Below are positions 20,028 to 33,076 of a stretch of 36,796 nucleotides of DNA, in pieces. Position 1 is the first letter of the stretch. Each line of letters starts with the position of its first letter. The translations under genes were made by a program, and so were the position numbers. The notes under the pieces were generated by a model. That model made no database searches. It had not been told where the DNA came from and saw only the letters and a program-made list of their open reading frames with translations. This DNA comes from Seison nebaliae (taxonomy: Eukaryota; Rotifera; Pararotatoria; Seisonacea; Seisonidae). The stretch spans positions 1-36,796 of the forward strand of contig JALJEE010000230.1 of NCBI GenBank assembly GCA_023231475.1, in the 5' to 3' direction.

Positions 20028-23000
20028 ATCTGTCTTCAAATGGAACTAATGGATCATTTATCATTGAATCGATTGACATATGTGTATATTCACAATTTAT
20101 CTTATTAATAAGTTGGACAATGACGATGATACGAAAGCACCTGAAGTGATAGATAAATGTGACAATGAAATTTGAGAGGAATGATGATGACATTTTCCTA
20201 TTGTTCGGTGTTAATTGGACAATGTCCATTTGTCATAAAAACCTTCAATCATATATTTATGAATAAATTGAATAATGTTAAATTGAATCAACAAATTGAA
20301 GAAATTGATTGATAAATTGATAAATTATTTATAATAATTTTAAATTACTAATTTGTTTCTTCAAGCTTAATTTAATGGATTATTCAATCAAGCTTCTCCA
20401 CCGTTATTGATTGAACTCAAATAATAACAGTAACACGTTTTCTAATAACTAAATTTATTCTTTGTCGAATGTGAATGTGGTACGTAGAAAAAAATGGGAA
20501 AGGTATATTTATAATCGATCGAATTGTTTCGAGAGGAAATACGAATTTAACTATTACGACCAATGATTATTATAGTGGGAGGAATCGATTCGTTCTATTA
20601 TGGCAATGCATATTCAATCCTTATCTTTAAATAAACGTCTTGAATTTCTCCATTCTTTCTCGGGCTATTTTCTTCATGTTGACGTACTGTTCTCAGATTT
20701 CCTTCTTGCAAACAAGGAAGAAATACAACACAAAAGAATGTCTGCTACCCTCAAAGCATCGAGAGGCATTCGAGTCGACAATTCATTTTTCGTCATTTCC
20801 ATTTCCAATCGTCTCTGGACTATGTAAAAGAAGTCATAGAAAGAATTCTTTAACTTAAACGAAATGCTCAAACGAAGAATTCTACTTCATCATATCTCGT
20901 CAATAATAAAGGCGGAAAAGTCCTTAATTCCGGATAATGAATCGTTTAGGATGATAAGTGATTGCTGTGTTCGTTAGGATGTTCGATGCATCGATGCGTG
21001 AACCAATTATTAAATAACGACTAATCGTCCTCCTGCTACTACTTTATTGTCATCTGCATATCACGCGGTAAATGATCGGTAACCAAATGACTAGATCATT
21101 TGAAGAGACGATCGTTCGATCGACCGATAACTGATGAGATCTCTAAAAAAAATTTATAGTTTTCCTCATGTGAAATAGTTGATCGATAATTAGTGTTGTA
21201 TGCAAGAAATATGAAGAGTTATGAAAATTAATAATCTTCATCGAAGATGTCCATCTCATCTCAATGAAAACCAGATGATGGAAACTAAATTCGATGATAT
21301 TTGATCCATTCATCCAATATATCAAGAAGCAAACTAACATAAGGACTCATTTCTGTGAGGAAGGATTGATAAATGGTTGTAAATTGATATGATAGACATT
21401 GATATGCAATCATGATTACCATATGGTTGGTTTCATTCAAGTTTAATTTTGAAAACTTTATGGATTTAACCAAAATGGAAAACAAATATCAGAAGAATGG
21501 ATCCATTTTTTATTATCCGAATGATTTGCACAATGACCAAAATAAACATCCGTTCCACGACTAGGGTATTTGGAATAGGAAACCAAAAGATGAATGGATA
21601 GTAGACAGGTTTTCCCTCAGATTTATTATGAATTAATTGATTGTTGTGTCTACAGGAAATCGAACGATCGATCGACCGATTGATCACTTTGTCAAATGAA
21701 CTAATTTGAGAGGAATAATATTGAAAAGAAAATGAATATTTTCCGCAGGAAATATCTTTAGGAGGAAAGAAAAACATTCGAAAATAATAATCACGAACAT
21801 AATTTAATTAGATAAACTTCCTTTATATTGCCCTCAATTGCCATCGACACATGCGCGATTAGCTGAATAAATATTGGTGCATATCGATATGTTTCTTCTA
21901 TTGAATTGTTTCGTTTCAAACCGTTCTCATTCATTTATTGAACGATAAAAACAAAAGGACTGGATTAAAATATCGGAGTTTGATTAAAATCTGAAATGGG
22001 AAAAGTTGTTTGGAAGTTTATCGTAAATCAAATCGTTTGTCGTTAATGGGAGAGACAAGTGAAAGAAAAATAAATAAATTTTTCAAATAAAATCTAAATG
22101 ATTTTAGCTTAAGTGAGAACTAAACGAACTACTCCAGAATGGAATGGAATAGAAATGTAGATTTAGTTCCTAGTCGGGGAGATGCAACTCCAGAACAAAC
22201 ATAAATATGCGATAAAAATTAGGGATGTTAATGTAGATTTGTTGTTGCATTAATAATTTATGGAAGATATTTATCAAACTAGAGTATACGTACTGTATCG
22301 CCCCCCAAACAAATGAAAAAGATTTCGAATGGCGATAAAATGTCAACAGGAGGTCCGAATGGGAAAAAGTAAAAAAATAAATATCTTCAAACCCGGAATC
22401 TCAATCTTCATCGATTGATGATCACTTTATTACAGTTCATCTATAAAGGAGAAATGGACAGATGAGGAGAACTATGTTCATCCATATCATCGACGATTCA
22501 TCTAGATGTCTTCAAGACATTTACCATTTCAAACTGATTTACCCTTTCAACTTCGTCTCGTCCCATCAGTTCCGTAAATGATTGAATCTTATTCATTTGT
22601 TTAGTGGAATGCAAATTCTTTCGGTTTTTCACAAAGGAATCTCCTAATGGAAATCATTACATTCTTGAAAAGAACCAAACCTCTCTCTCAGACAAAATAA
22701 CATAGTTCTTTGAACAACACTTTATCGACAAGAAAAAATTAGCGATTAGTTTTGGAATGACAATGATCTTCTAGATGCCGATGGCTAACGAGAGTGGAAT
22801 AACTCTATGTAAATGATTCGTGACAATTAAATGTTAAACTAGCCGCCGACCATATAGCCTATCGTGTAATAAATATTCGAATAAATGCAAATTGTGTGAA
22901 GTGTTTAGCATATTTCTCATATATATTATTTGAGCTAAATGTATCATGATAAATAGCAAGATATAAACTTTATTGATGTCTCTAATTGAAACGGGAAGAG

Positions 23001-23554
23001 TTGAGATTTGAGAGGGAAAACAACTTGGAAAAACGAGTTTTTTGGATTTTTCGTGAAACTATTTTATTTTTATTACCATTTTTAATGACACACTATAATC
23101 AGGAATCGTCTCCAATTTAATCACCACACACAAATAAGAATGAATAATGAAAATTCCGGACAGTTCAATTTGTAAATTAGATCTGTAAGGGGAATTGAAC
23201 GGTCTATTCAAATCATCTAAACAGATTGAAATTGATGAATAAATGTGAAAGATAAATAATATGGATAGAGTTAATGTCAGAAACGTTTAAATAAATCTTT
23301 CGTTGAAATGATCCTGACACTTGTCAGCGGCCAGACGTCGACTATACACATAATACACGGAAAAAAAATTGGTGAAATTTAACTGATACAGAACGAATGA
23401 CATTTCACACGTCAATGTTTATGACGACAATGTTAAACCGCAGAAAAAGAGTGTCTATGTTCAAAAAAGAAAAATCTTTTCAACTTTTCCCAATGAACAA
23501 ATAAACATAATGATTCTTCACTCCTTCTTCAGATAATATGTTCTCACCGGAACT

Positions 23555-23577
23555 TGTAGACGTATAGCACGTCTACA
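23555..23577. other. perfect 9-bp inverted repeat (hairpin)
   Basis: TGTAGACGT, a 5-base spacer ATAGC, then ACGTCTACA. It could form a short stem-loop in DNA or RNA. Immediately downstream, GATAAGAA/TTCTTATC and CCGACG/CGTCGG pairs (about 23597-23642) form two interleaved inverted repeats. The stem is too short for a typical microRNA precursor. Confidence 0.5.
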
Positions 23578-25697
23578 TAAAAGAGCCATGAAGTGGATAA
23601 GAACCGACGAAAGAAATGATGAATTGCCTTCTTATCCGTCGGAGCCTTCACCATCCATTCTATCATTATGAATGATTTATTAGATCGGATGATATTGTGG
23701 TCAGTTCATACGATGTTCATTAATATAGTGATTAATGATTCATCTACTCCATCCTTGTGCATTTCAATTATTGACAAAAATTAATCATACCTCTCACAAA
23801 TTCCCTTCAATAAACAAATTATTTGTTAAACAAAAAAACGTTTTTTCTTCTCGTTCAAAATAGAGAGAAGTAATACACAATAAACATTCGTAAGTAAATC
23901 TGAAATAATGACCATTCTCACAATACTCATCAAACTATCGTACAACGTACAAATTAAGATTGATTGTACGATATAATTCGATCGACGATTCGTTCTTACT
24001 TCACGTTCTTTATTACGACATAAATGGGAGCGATAAGGTGTTGAAAATAAATATTATTTGTATGGTTGGATGCATTCGAATAAATGTATTAACATTATCT
24101 CCTATCGATTATGCAATTGAGAACATTAAAACTTCATCGATTAATTCTTTTGTGAGAAATCAACGAAAGTTAAAGAGAATTCCATAGGAACCAAATATAC
24201 ATATAATTCTCTCTTAATCTCTTCATTTGATTTAATGTCGAATTCAATATCGGCAAATGATGAAGTGGATAAAGACAGAACATTATTTAGAAGGAGATAA
24301 GGGATATTTTTTTCGAGTGAATTTTATGAGTTAAGAATGAAAACAAAAAAGAAAATAATGAGAAGATGAAACAGAAGATGATGGAATATAACAATAACTA
24401 AATCTATCTGCACATATGGTGCCAACAAAAAAAAGTTCTTTGCATTTAAAAAGGGAAATCCATTGAAGCGAATACATTTGTCCATTGGAGATAGGAATCG
24501 GAACAATCGACCAGAGCGACCATATATTAAATGGAAAAGATTGAAAGGAATAATGTGAAAGAAACCAATGCATAATAATGAGCTAGACGCGTTTGATGTC
24601 CACTTTTCTAATTGTAATTATGATACGAAACTTTTGTGCATTGAATGGGAATGATTTACACATCTGGTAGTTCTTTCAGATCAGAACTGAAACCAGTAAA
24701 TGATTTAAATGATGGAATAGTAAACATGATCAAATATATGTTTTCATTCTCTGACTATATTTGCTCTGACAAGCAAGACACACGTTCCAGTTTCCCATGA
24801 ATGATTCGATCTCAATTATCAGATGACAAGAATAAAAGGAAGAACTGCTTAATTTTACGAGAATTGGAGGTAGATATTTCAGGATTAACTCCGATTCCAA
24901 TTACTTCTTTTATCAGTGTCATATTTCTGTCAGATGTGATGAAGTGTGTGAATTCTAAATCTTTTGTCAGGAGGAGGAGAACTACAACTAGTGGAAAAGT
25001 AGAACTAAAGAGGAAAATAAATTGAATTGGAATAAAATCGAAAGTCGTGATGATTGAGGACCTTCGGTGGCAATAAAAAAGTTTTTTTAGCGATAAGCAT
25101 CGTCAACTGGTTGAAAGAAAGAAATGGTATTTCGTGAGAGAATGTCGTGAATAGTTTTTGAAAATGGAATTTGTTTTGACATACAATAATTACTATTGAT
25201 CGAATAATATTAGACCATAATCGTAGTTATTAGAGAAGAATTGTTGATGGAAAAGCGCAGTTAGCAAATTGGAAGAATGTATCAAGGTTCTTTCGTCTTA
25301 TCTGACCCATTAGCACCATATGCACAAATTGCATCGTTTGTTCCCCGATTCTTTCCTTCGTGTGAAGAGATAAGGAAAATAAGTTGAGAGGAAGGAAGGG
25401 AATCTTTTGATATTAAACTTTCTATTAATATTTACCATTGTCTGATTGAATTCCTTGCTAATCATACGTAATTTGTTGCATAATTCTCATACTCATTTGC
25501 ATGGAATGGAAGATGAATATGAAGTGAATTCCTACTAATTCATTACTCGTTTTTACGTGTTGTAGCGATATGGTAGGATTTCCTTCAATTTGTAGCACTT
25601 GACGAGAATAAAAGAAGAAAAAGCATATTTCCGGTGAGAAGGAACGATTAAGATTCTCGATATAATTTGTACTAAATCTCTTCCGTTTGCCTCCCTT

Positions 25698-25716
25698 CAA
25701 CCCAACCCAACCCAAA
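25698..25716. repeat. (CAACC)n short tandem repeat
   Basis: CAACCCAACCCAACCCAAA, slightly over three units. It is not the (TTAGG)n or (TTAGGG)n telomere repeat. Confidence 0.6.
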
Positions 25717-28700
25717 TCCCATCAAGGATAATGTAATTCAACTGTACTTATTATTTGGGATGGCTGGGGGAATTCCTTATAAATTATTTCATACACATGC
25801 ATCATTCATCTACTAATCTACTCAATCTACTCACAGGAACAATTACTAACATTCGACGACTCGTCAGAGATAATGTCGTAAGATTACACGAAATCAATTC
25901 AATTCATACGAACCTACAGAACCATATCAATAATTCTAATGTTATTCAAATAGTCATTATTATTGTATGATTATAATTCCTAGTCCTGTTAGGAATAAAA
26001 AGTCGTCAATAAAATGAGGAGAATGAATGAAGGAGAAGAAAGCAAATTCCTAAATTTGATTTCTCATAAAAATCATGTCTTATCATTCCTGTTGGATCTG
26101 ATTAAGCAATTTTCGTAATAAAAAATTTTCCTTGTTATTACCGAATTGTTCTTCGATTTCTCTTCCAGATATTTCGAAGATTTATTAGGAAAAAGGAAGA
26201 GGATTGTTGGAGAATGTCTCGAGTCCTCGTTATTCGTTTGTCGTTGGGAATGATACTTGAATGAATTGTAAAACAAAATCGTTTTCCAGTTCACTATCAA
26301 TTGAAGTAGGATAGAAATAAAAATGTAATATTTTCCTAATTCCTTCAAACATTTTGTGGTGGTGGGGTAATGGTGGTAGGTGTAGCATAAACACTACGTA
26401 CAAAGACATCTGTTCAATATGTAAATATTATATTTGTATTGGTGAAGGTCGAATTTGGTATAAATATCAACGACGCTTGTTCAACCACTCAAATCTAATT
26501 AAAAATATTGTTGTGATGAAGTTAAATCGATCGTGTTCGACTCCAAGCTCCAGTTACGCAATCGAAGAATTTAGATTCTGATATTAGGTCCCACTCCATA
26601 TGTTTCGGGTGTCGCCGTTTGGTTAAGTCGCATTTGTTCGTTTATCGCATGTTATTTAGTTGAGTGAAGGTTGATAAGAAAAATGAAGAAGAGACATTGG
26701 AGAGATGAGATTAATTATTAGAGAAACAAATATAATATAATTTTATAAAATTACATCATTTCCGCATAACGGAAGAAATTTAAACTTAATTATCTATTAA
26801 CTCGAAAAAGTCATTGATGAAATTGTAATTATCATACTATATTCCAATGAAAATTTCATATGAAGATTTACAATGTCATCATTTATCACCATCATCACTA
26901 AATTTCCAGAATTATTTATATAAAACGTAAATTATTTTCCCATTTTAAATTTTTATAAGAACACTTCTAGAAGAAACCATCAATATTGATAAGTTATTTA
27001 ACTATTACAGTAAACGAAAGATCGATCACAGATTATATATGATTATATTTTGATAAAGATTCTTAAGATTAATCTTCCATCGTCTTCCGTACCACAATAA
27101 ATATAGTTCTTTTAACAATCGATGATAATTGATTCATTTCGGGGATAATACGTGAATAACATAGTCATAAAAAGTAATTTCATAAGAAGAAGAAAAACTA
27201 ATAAATATTTTCATAAAATAAATCAACTTTCAATAAAAAATGATTCATTATAACTAAATCTATTTCCTCATCATCAACATTAGAAAATGTTCCGAATACA
27301 TCAGTTAAAATTTCTCTAATGCAAATTCTTTGGTGAATGAATAATGATGAGGTTGATATTTAAATCGAATTGACATATAGAATGTAGACACTAATCTTAA
27401 TGACCAATTCGGTTCTATCATTTACCTCGGTATTGGATGATGTCTAATTTATCATTTGGAGAAAGCCACCATATTGCAGGTACATGATGATGGAGTTATG
27501 GTTTGAAGAAGATGGATATTTAGTTCGTGCAGAAGTCATTATGTTTATTGGTGATTCATTTCTTTTTATACAAAAGTGAAATGATGTTTATAAATAAAAG
27601 AATATTTTGAGGAAAGAATTATTTTAAGTTTTTCTGGGTTTCCTATGAAGAAAGAGGACCACTTCTTATGAAAGGGAGTACGATGGTAACGATAATAACG
27701 GATATAATTTATTCAATAAGTATGGACGATTTCCTTTATTATTCCACAGGAATTATGATATGAGATTATCGTTTCTCATTCGGTTCATATTCAGGAAATA
27801 AACTGTTTGACCACAGTCCATACCGGATAATTCGAGTAGTAATTGATTATTGTCATTCGCCAAAAATGCAATTTAGACTTCTCGTCTCAGAATTGAGGAA
27901 GTGCATTTTTTTCAAATGATTCATTTCCAAATTAGACTACAATCCGTCGTGGATGATGGATATTTCTTATTCCATCCAATTGTTTACTCAAATACAATTA
28001 GACTAATTAGATAATGCCACTCAATAGAATACCGATATCCATTCGGAATATCAACGAAACATTTCGCTAATCTGCGGGAGAAGTGCAGAAATTCAATTAG
28101 CTAAGTAAATACTTATGGAATAGGTTTGGATTTACTTTGCATTAATGAATATGAAAATAAGAGAGTTTCACCATCATTTTCAATGGAGAAAGAATCGTTC
28201 TCTCGGAGAAATGTTGTTGTCGTTGGGAAGTGATTTGATGAGAATTTTGTTAGGGAATTTCTTGTCAAAAGTACAATTTGAAATATGAATATTCTTCCAA
28301 TTTATCATCCAACTGGTTCCTTTTACATTCATTCTCATAATACTACTCCTCATTAAAAGAAACGTGTCCATTAATTATTAATGTGAATTGGAAACAGATG
28401 GCATCATATCACGACCGTCTCATTGAACTTTGTATTTAATTCTAATCTTTCCCACAATTGCCCTTATGAATAATGACTGCATAATACGTATATGTATTGG
28501 AAGAATGAATTACATAAGAATTGTACTCTCCCATGAATGATGTTGTGGAGGAAGGGAAAGTTGCTCCTTCCATGGTTAAGAGGAAACGAATGAACCACTC
28601 AATTTGAGGCTCTCTGCTTGTCAAGTTCTAGCACAACCATCAATGAACTGCTTATTCCTCACACGGCTTGTAAATTACACAAGTGATATTAAAGAAGATA

Positions 28701-29412
28701 AAATCGGAAAAGGAAATCAGTTCCTGGTATATGAAGTACTCATATATCTTCATTTCATGTTCCTTATTCATTACGAAAGTTTTAATGTCAAAGATAATCG
28801 TCGATTCAATTGTTCCTGAACATATGTGGAATAATTCGAGCTATTCATTTCTCTCATAAGAACACAATACTGGAGCACAAAACCGAAGATAACTAACATT
28901 ACTTCTTCACCTCCATCATATAAAATGATATCTTTCCGATGTGAATTATATAATTCTTCCTTTACATAAAATAAACAATAGTGGAAATTACAGAAGTCTG
29001 ATTGAAAACAGATGAGCATCATCATCATCTTACATGAAATAAAAGGTAAATGTCTGTTGTTAATTAACAAGATATTTATCATAAATATTTCTGGAATTCG
29101 CTATAAGGAAGATATGGTTAGATGTCTTTACGTAAGATCCATTCTCATAAAAAACGTGGAACAACGATTCTTCTGATTGAGGATGAAACGGATGAAGATA
29201 AAAATCAAATGAAATTAATTTAATGAAAATAATTTATTCAAAATAATTTAAGGGAATTAATTTAAATGAAATAATTTGGTGTGATGAGATTGGTCAGACG
29301 AATAATGGAACATTTAAGAGAATCGGCATTCTTTTTACTATTTTTGAATAATTAGAAACTTATTTGATTATCAACATACCAGAAGAGAATATGGACAAGC
29401 AAAATGAAAATA

Positions 29413-29429
29413 TTTGTTTGTTTGTTTGT
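29413..29429. repeat. (TTTG)n short tandem repeat
   Basis: Four tandem TTTG units. Confidence 0.7.
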
Positions 29430-30203
29430 GAAAGGAATGAATGAAGAATTAACACAATTAAAAACATCTTTGATCATTCCTTTACTCATGATATAGCAGC
29501 TGCTTCTATTATATAATCAATTGGACATTGGTATCGAAACGAGTGTTCATTGTACAATGAGAGTTGTGCAAACAACTTTTAAATGACTTGCTCGACCCAC
29601 TTTCTATTCAAACTTCCCAATTCTCATTTGATCAGTCTCGTAAAATAGAATAGTAATCGATGTATGTGACATGCAGAACACAACGAAATATTTTTGTTGA
29701 CGGTGAGGGGGAGTGACTTGATGAAGTGAATCATCTTTCATTGATCGATATTCAAAAAAGCATTATAAATTCGTTCGTTATTCGAATTTGATGATATAAG
29801 AATAATTAAACGGAACTTCTGGTGCACATGAGATAAATGTTAGTTTACGAGCATATTTATTATTAATTGTGAGGATAAACAATAAGGAGACGGAATGTTT
29901 ACTCCAGGGAAGATGGAGAATGAGGAAGAACGCTCCTCATCAGAAATTGTTAAGAAGGAAATTATTTTAATAGAAGTCATTCAGATAATTTCATCAATAA
30001 TATGAATATTCGTCTTCTCGTTTAATCGAAAGTTGAATGATAAATCTTCCCCAAATAAATCGTTTAGGATGAATGAATGGAACGAAGCGGTTAGTTGACG
30101 TACTTGGTTGAAATATGGAATTGTTCCATTCATTTTCTCTTAACTACCAAAGACGGAAGTGCAACGATTTAAATCAGTACAATTGTCGTAATAAGTAGTT
30201 ATA

Positions 30204-30227
30204 TTACTACTACCACTACTACTACTG
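30204..30227. repeat. (ACT)n microsatellite
   Basis: Imperfect ACT/ACC triplets in tandem (TACTACTACCACTACTACTA). Confidence 0.7.
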
Positions 30228-30288
30228 CTATGTTTACCTGATAGGGAAAGTTTATAAATATTTTTTATATATTCATTTCGGTAGGAGA

Positions 30289-30305
30289 GAAGAAGAAGAA
30301 GAAGA
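30289..30305. repeat. (GAA)n microsatellite
   Basis: About five tandem GAA triplets. Confidence 0.7.
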
Positions 30306-30525
30306 CAAAACAATATTCTCTTCCATATAATAACAAGTTTCAAGAAAGAAATTTATAAAGAAATAGAATTAATCGAAAGTTCCTCAAACAACTTCTTCCT
30401 TTCACTCCTTTCATTTTCCTTCCAAAACGGAAAGAAATCAACTGAAGTGATAAGTGACATCAAGAAAAGGATTGGTAAACCGTCAATAATTTTCACTTTT
30501 TTCACCTTCACGTCGGTAAGAAAGA

Positions 30526-30550
30526 AAAACAAATAAATAAACAAACAAAT
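30526..30550. repeat. (AAAC/AAAT)n tetranucleotide repeat
   Basis: Alternating AAAC and AAAT units over about 25 bases. Confidence 0.7.
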
Positions 30551-31699
30551 CATTTCTTCTTCCCCTTTTTGGAGGAGGTCGTCTTCAGTAAAATGAATTG
30601 AATGACGGACAAATAAATGAAACAGTTTTTCTGTGGTAAAACGAATCGTTCAGATAACAAATTCAGATGAGATTGAAGGATGAAGGTGAAGAGCAATATC
30701 AAAAGTCTCGATTGAAGAGCGGATCACTTTCTTTCTATAATTTATCCTTATCATTTATTTCACTCAAAATTAACGAGAGATGGACTTCAAATCGTGAATA
30801 TTGATGATGAGAACAACTTGATTTCCTTTCGACGAAAATTCCACTTCCCCTCATTTCTTATTCTTCCCATGAATCACTTGAGAGAAAAAGAATTTCCATT
30901 TTACAATGATTATTTTCTACATCAATTAGTTTCTTGCAATCGATGGGAAATCGTGAAAAATACTCATAATTATCCAAAAGATTATCTGATGTTGATTTTA
31001 TCAAATTCTTTCCGATGTTCAAAGAGAATAAATGTTGTTCATGGTCTCTCTTTTAGGTTAGGAACACCTGCCTTCTGTTGATACAGCTAATTATTATATT
31101 CACAATATCGCTATCGGTAAATTGATGTTTTAGTAAATGAAGAGATTAATGGACTCGAGAGGCTAATATAGAACTGCACTCACTTATAGTAATTGCTTTC
31201 GAATAAGGTGGAGAGGAGACAATCACTAGTCTATGTATTCTCAAGAGCGTACTTATCACAATGCAATTTCATTTCTCCCATATATTCAACTGCATCACTA
31301 AACAATTTCATTCATCATACTGGCTATTTGCTATTGACAGATACCAGAACCTTCAGCTCGAAACAATAACGACAATTTGTTAGTTGAAACTGATTTATTT
31401 GTCCATTCTTCATAATTTAGATAACTACATTTTTAATTATCTTAAACATTCTCATTAAAGTATTTATCGAATTAGTTTTCTACAATGAAAATCTCAATTG
31501 TCGCACAATAATTTGTACAGATAAATTCCGATTTAATTTATAAATTTTATATTTATTTCTATTCAGAAAAATAAGAGTCATCAAAATTTTAATGATAAAT
31601 GATCAAAATGATATTATTGTTTAAGTTTTCTGATATCTCTTCACCAATTGCATAATTTCCTTAATCCCATTCCATTAACCTACTAGGAATTAATCCTTT

Positions 31700-32205
31700 T
31701 AAAAACGACTAAATCAAACCTCAATCCAACATCCTTTCATTTCGACCACTCTTACCGCTTAATCAGCGCTAAAAAAATAAAAAATTTCAATAATAAATTA
31801 AATTTCGGAAACTTCCGTCATACCGCGCAGACCACGCTTCTTTACGGTCCATTGTGCTCATTTATTCATTTCATCATCAATTGCTAAGCGACTCACTTTC
31901 TTCTCCACTTAACTGACATGAGTACATGACCGTTTAAAAAAGACCAAACACAATCTCAGCCCAATCTTTCTCATCGAAAAGTTAATGTAAATGAGCAATT
32001 GTGCTGTTCTTCTCCACTTAACTGAGTTAACAAAAGACGGAACCGAACCTCAGTCCAACATCTTCTCATTTCGACCACTTCTACCGCTTTCCGTTCGAAA
32101 GATGAAGGTTGACCAACCCTAAAAAGAAATATAAAATTTCAAAAAGAAAATAATTTTTCGAAAACTTCCGTCATACCGCGTTTCTTTGCAGTCCAGTATT
32201 GACGA
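31700..32205. repeat. diverged local duplications of two short modules
   Basis: One module holds TTTCGACCACT, TACCGCTT and AACTTCCGTCATACCGCG. It occurs at about 31707-31853 and again at about 32045-32195, with similar order and a similar AT-rich middle that would be a 44-47 bp intron read on the minus strand. A second module, beginning CTTCTCCACTTAACTGA, occurs at about 31901 and 32013; its later part (CAATCTCAGCCCAATCTTTC against ACCTCAGTCCAACATCTTCT) is also shared with the first module. The copies carry mismatches and small indels, so the duplications are old. Confidence 0.65.
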
Positions 32206-32726
32206 AGGCGGTCAACCTTCTTTTTCACAATTGGGATACCTCCTTCCCTCGTCCACTCCTTTGCTTGAAATATTTATATTGAATAAAAATATTGAAATAT
32301 TGAATAAATTTGGAGATGTTCATTTTAACCTCAGCCACTTCCTTGGCAGTGATCTCTGAAGAAAGGCCTGAAAAAACAATAATTATAAATTATACTTCAG
32401 AATTAATAGAAAATTAATTCAAACTTATTCATCAGAGAAGGACTTGAGAGTCAACGGGGCCATCGACCTCCGCGACACTGATGAACGATAATTAATTATT
32501 TGTTTAAAAAAGTATAATAACTTCTCCGTATGGTGGTCGCCAGCCGTTTCCAAACAAGTTTTATCTTTTCTTCAAGAACAAATATTAGAATGTATTTTAA
32601 TAATATAATCTAACTTTTAGCATTATTCATATTCATGCTTGGATCTTTATCGACAAACTGTCGATAGGCTCTCTTGGAACGAACGACTCTGCGCGCAGTA
32701 TTTTCAGTGTGAATTTTGTTAGGCAT
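32050..32726 (-). CDS. putative small basic protein, four exons, unrecognised
   Basis: One consistent model is a complement join of 32726..32615, 32367..32330, 32216..32166 and 32118..32050, giving 89 residues. Exon 1 begins with ATG directly after an AG acceptor (so a 5' UTR intron is implied) and encodes MPNKIHTENTARRVVRSKRA then YRQFVD. Exon 2 gives LSSEITAKEVAE and exon 3 gives VDRLRQYWTAKKRGMTE. Support comes from higher GC in the exon-like parts, phase agreement across all junctions, donors of the GTT type used elsewhere in the window, and a near-copy of exon 3 (QWTVKKRGLRGMTE) at 31810-31855. Against it, alternative exons are possible: an acceptor at about 32266 would extend exon 3 by KEWTREGGIPIVKK in the same frame, and an extra exon-like block lies at 32430-32480. 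No family is recognised. The structure is tentative. Confidence 0.3.
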
Positions 32727-32979
32727 CTTAATATAAGAAGATATAGGATTAATAAAATTAAAAGAAAAATTAGAAATAAACTTTCTGTTGAATGTTCAAC
32801 TGTTCAACATTGAACTAATTTCAAAATATCCATCTGTCGATAAATCAAATTGCATTTACAACTTTAAATTAAAAACTAAAACCATATGACTATATGATGG
32901 TGACGTCACTTTTATTGACCAATTTAATTGTTTCTTCAAAAAAGGGAAATTATAATATAATTTAATATTATTATCTAAC

Positions 32980-33074
32980 TTTTCGTGTTCCTCATCCTAT
33001 CGACAAATTGTCGATAGACCCTCTTGCTTTATTTTCATTTTTCCATTGTTTTCTGTATGGAATTTATTAGGCAT
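32980..33074 (-). pseudogene. frameshifted paralogue of the putative gene's first exon
   Basis: Starts at ATG straight after an acceptor (TTTCCTCAG) and encodes MPNKFHTENNGKMK. It then loses two bases relative to the 32615-32726 exon and continues in another frame as SKRVYRQFVDR, ending at the same donor context AAAAGTTAGAT. The -2 shift breaks the frame, so as it stands it is a pseudo-exon unless spliced differently. No copies of the later exons were seen immediately downstream. Confidence 0.45.
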
Positions 33075-33076
33075 CT

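Larger units (their letters stand above)
12946..31640. other. 18.7 kb gene-free stretch (desert)
   Basis: No frame here has homology I recognise, and none is longer than 103 codons. The longest (21466-21777 minus, 28771-29082 minus, 30794-31081 plus, 26073-26348 minus) are low-complexity translations without domain patterns or partner exons. I found no tRNA B-box structure, rRNA, CRISPR array or transposon ends. What I do see is scattered short simple repeats and a few inverted repeats, listed separately. From the lectin/CUB start to about 13.1 kb is that gene's 5' region. Possible roles are a regulatory landscape for a flanking gene, a very large intron of a gene whose exons lie outside, or an unrecognised long noncoding transcript. 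The sequence alone does not choose. From about 31.4 kb it returns to the more AT-rich texture of the gene-bearing parts. Confidence 0.6.

Noticed and set aside
21466-21777. 103-codon minus-strand frame in the desert
   Set aside because: Phe/Ser/Ile-rich low-complexity peptide without recognisable motif, signal or exon partners.
25755-25970. Plus-strand frame with a coil-like segment (TNIRRLVRDNVVRLHEINSI)
   Set aside because: Slightly protein-like but begins at a non-ATG codon, with no supporting exon or conservation; too weak to call.
26354-26581. Frame with a CxxC-like segment (DICSICKYYICIGEG)
   Set aside because: Considered as a zinc-finger exon, but the cysteine and histidine spacing fits no family and there are no flanking splice partners.
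28771-29082. 103-codon minus-strand frame in the desert
   Set aside because: Same reasons; length is within chance for 18 kb of this composition.
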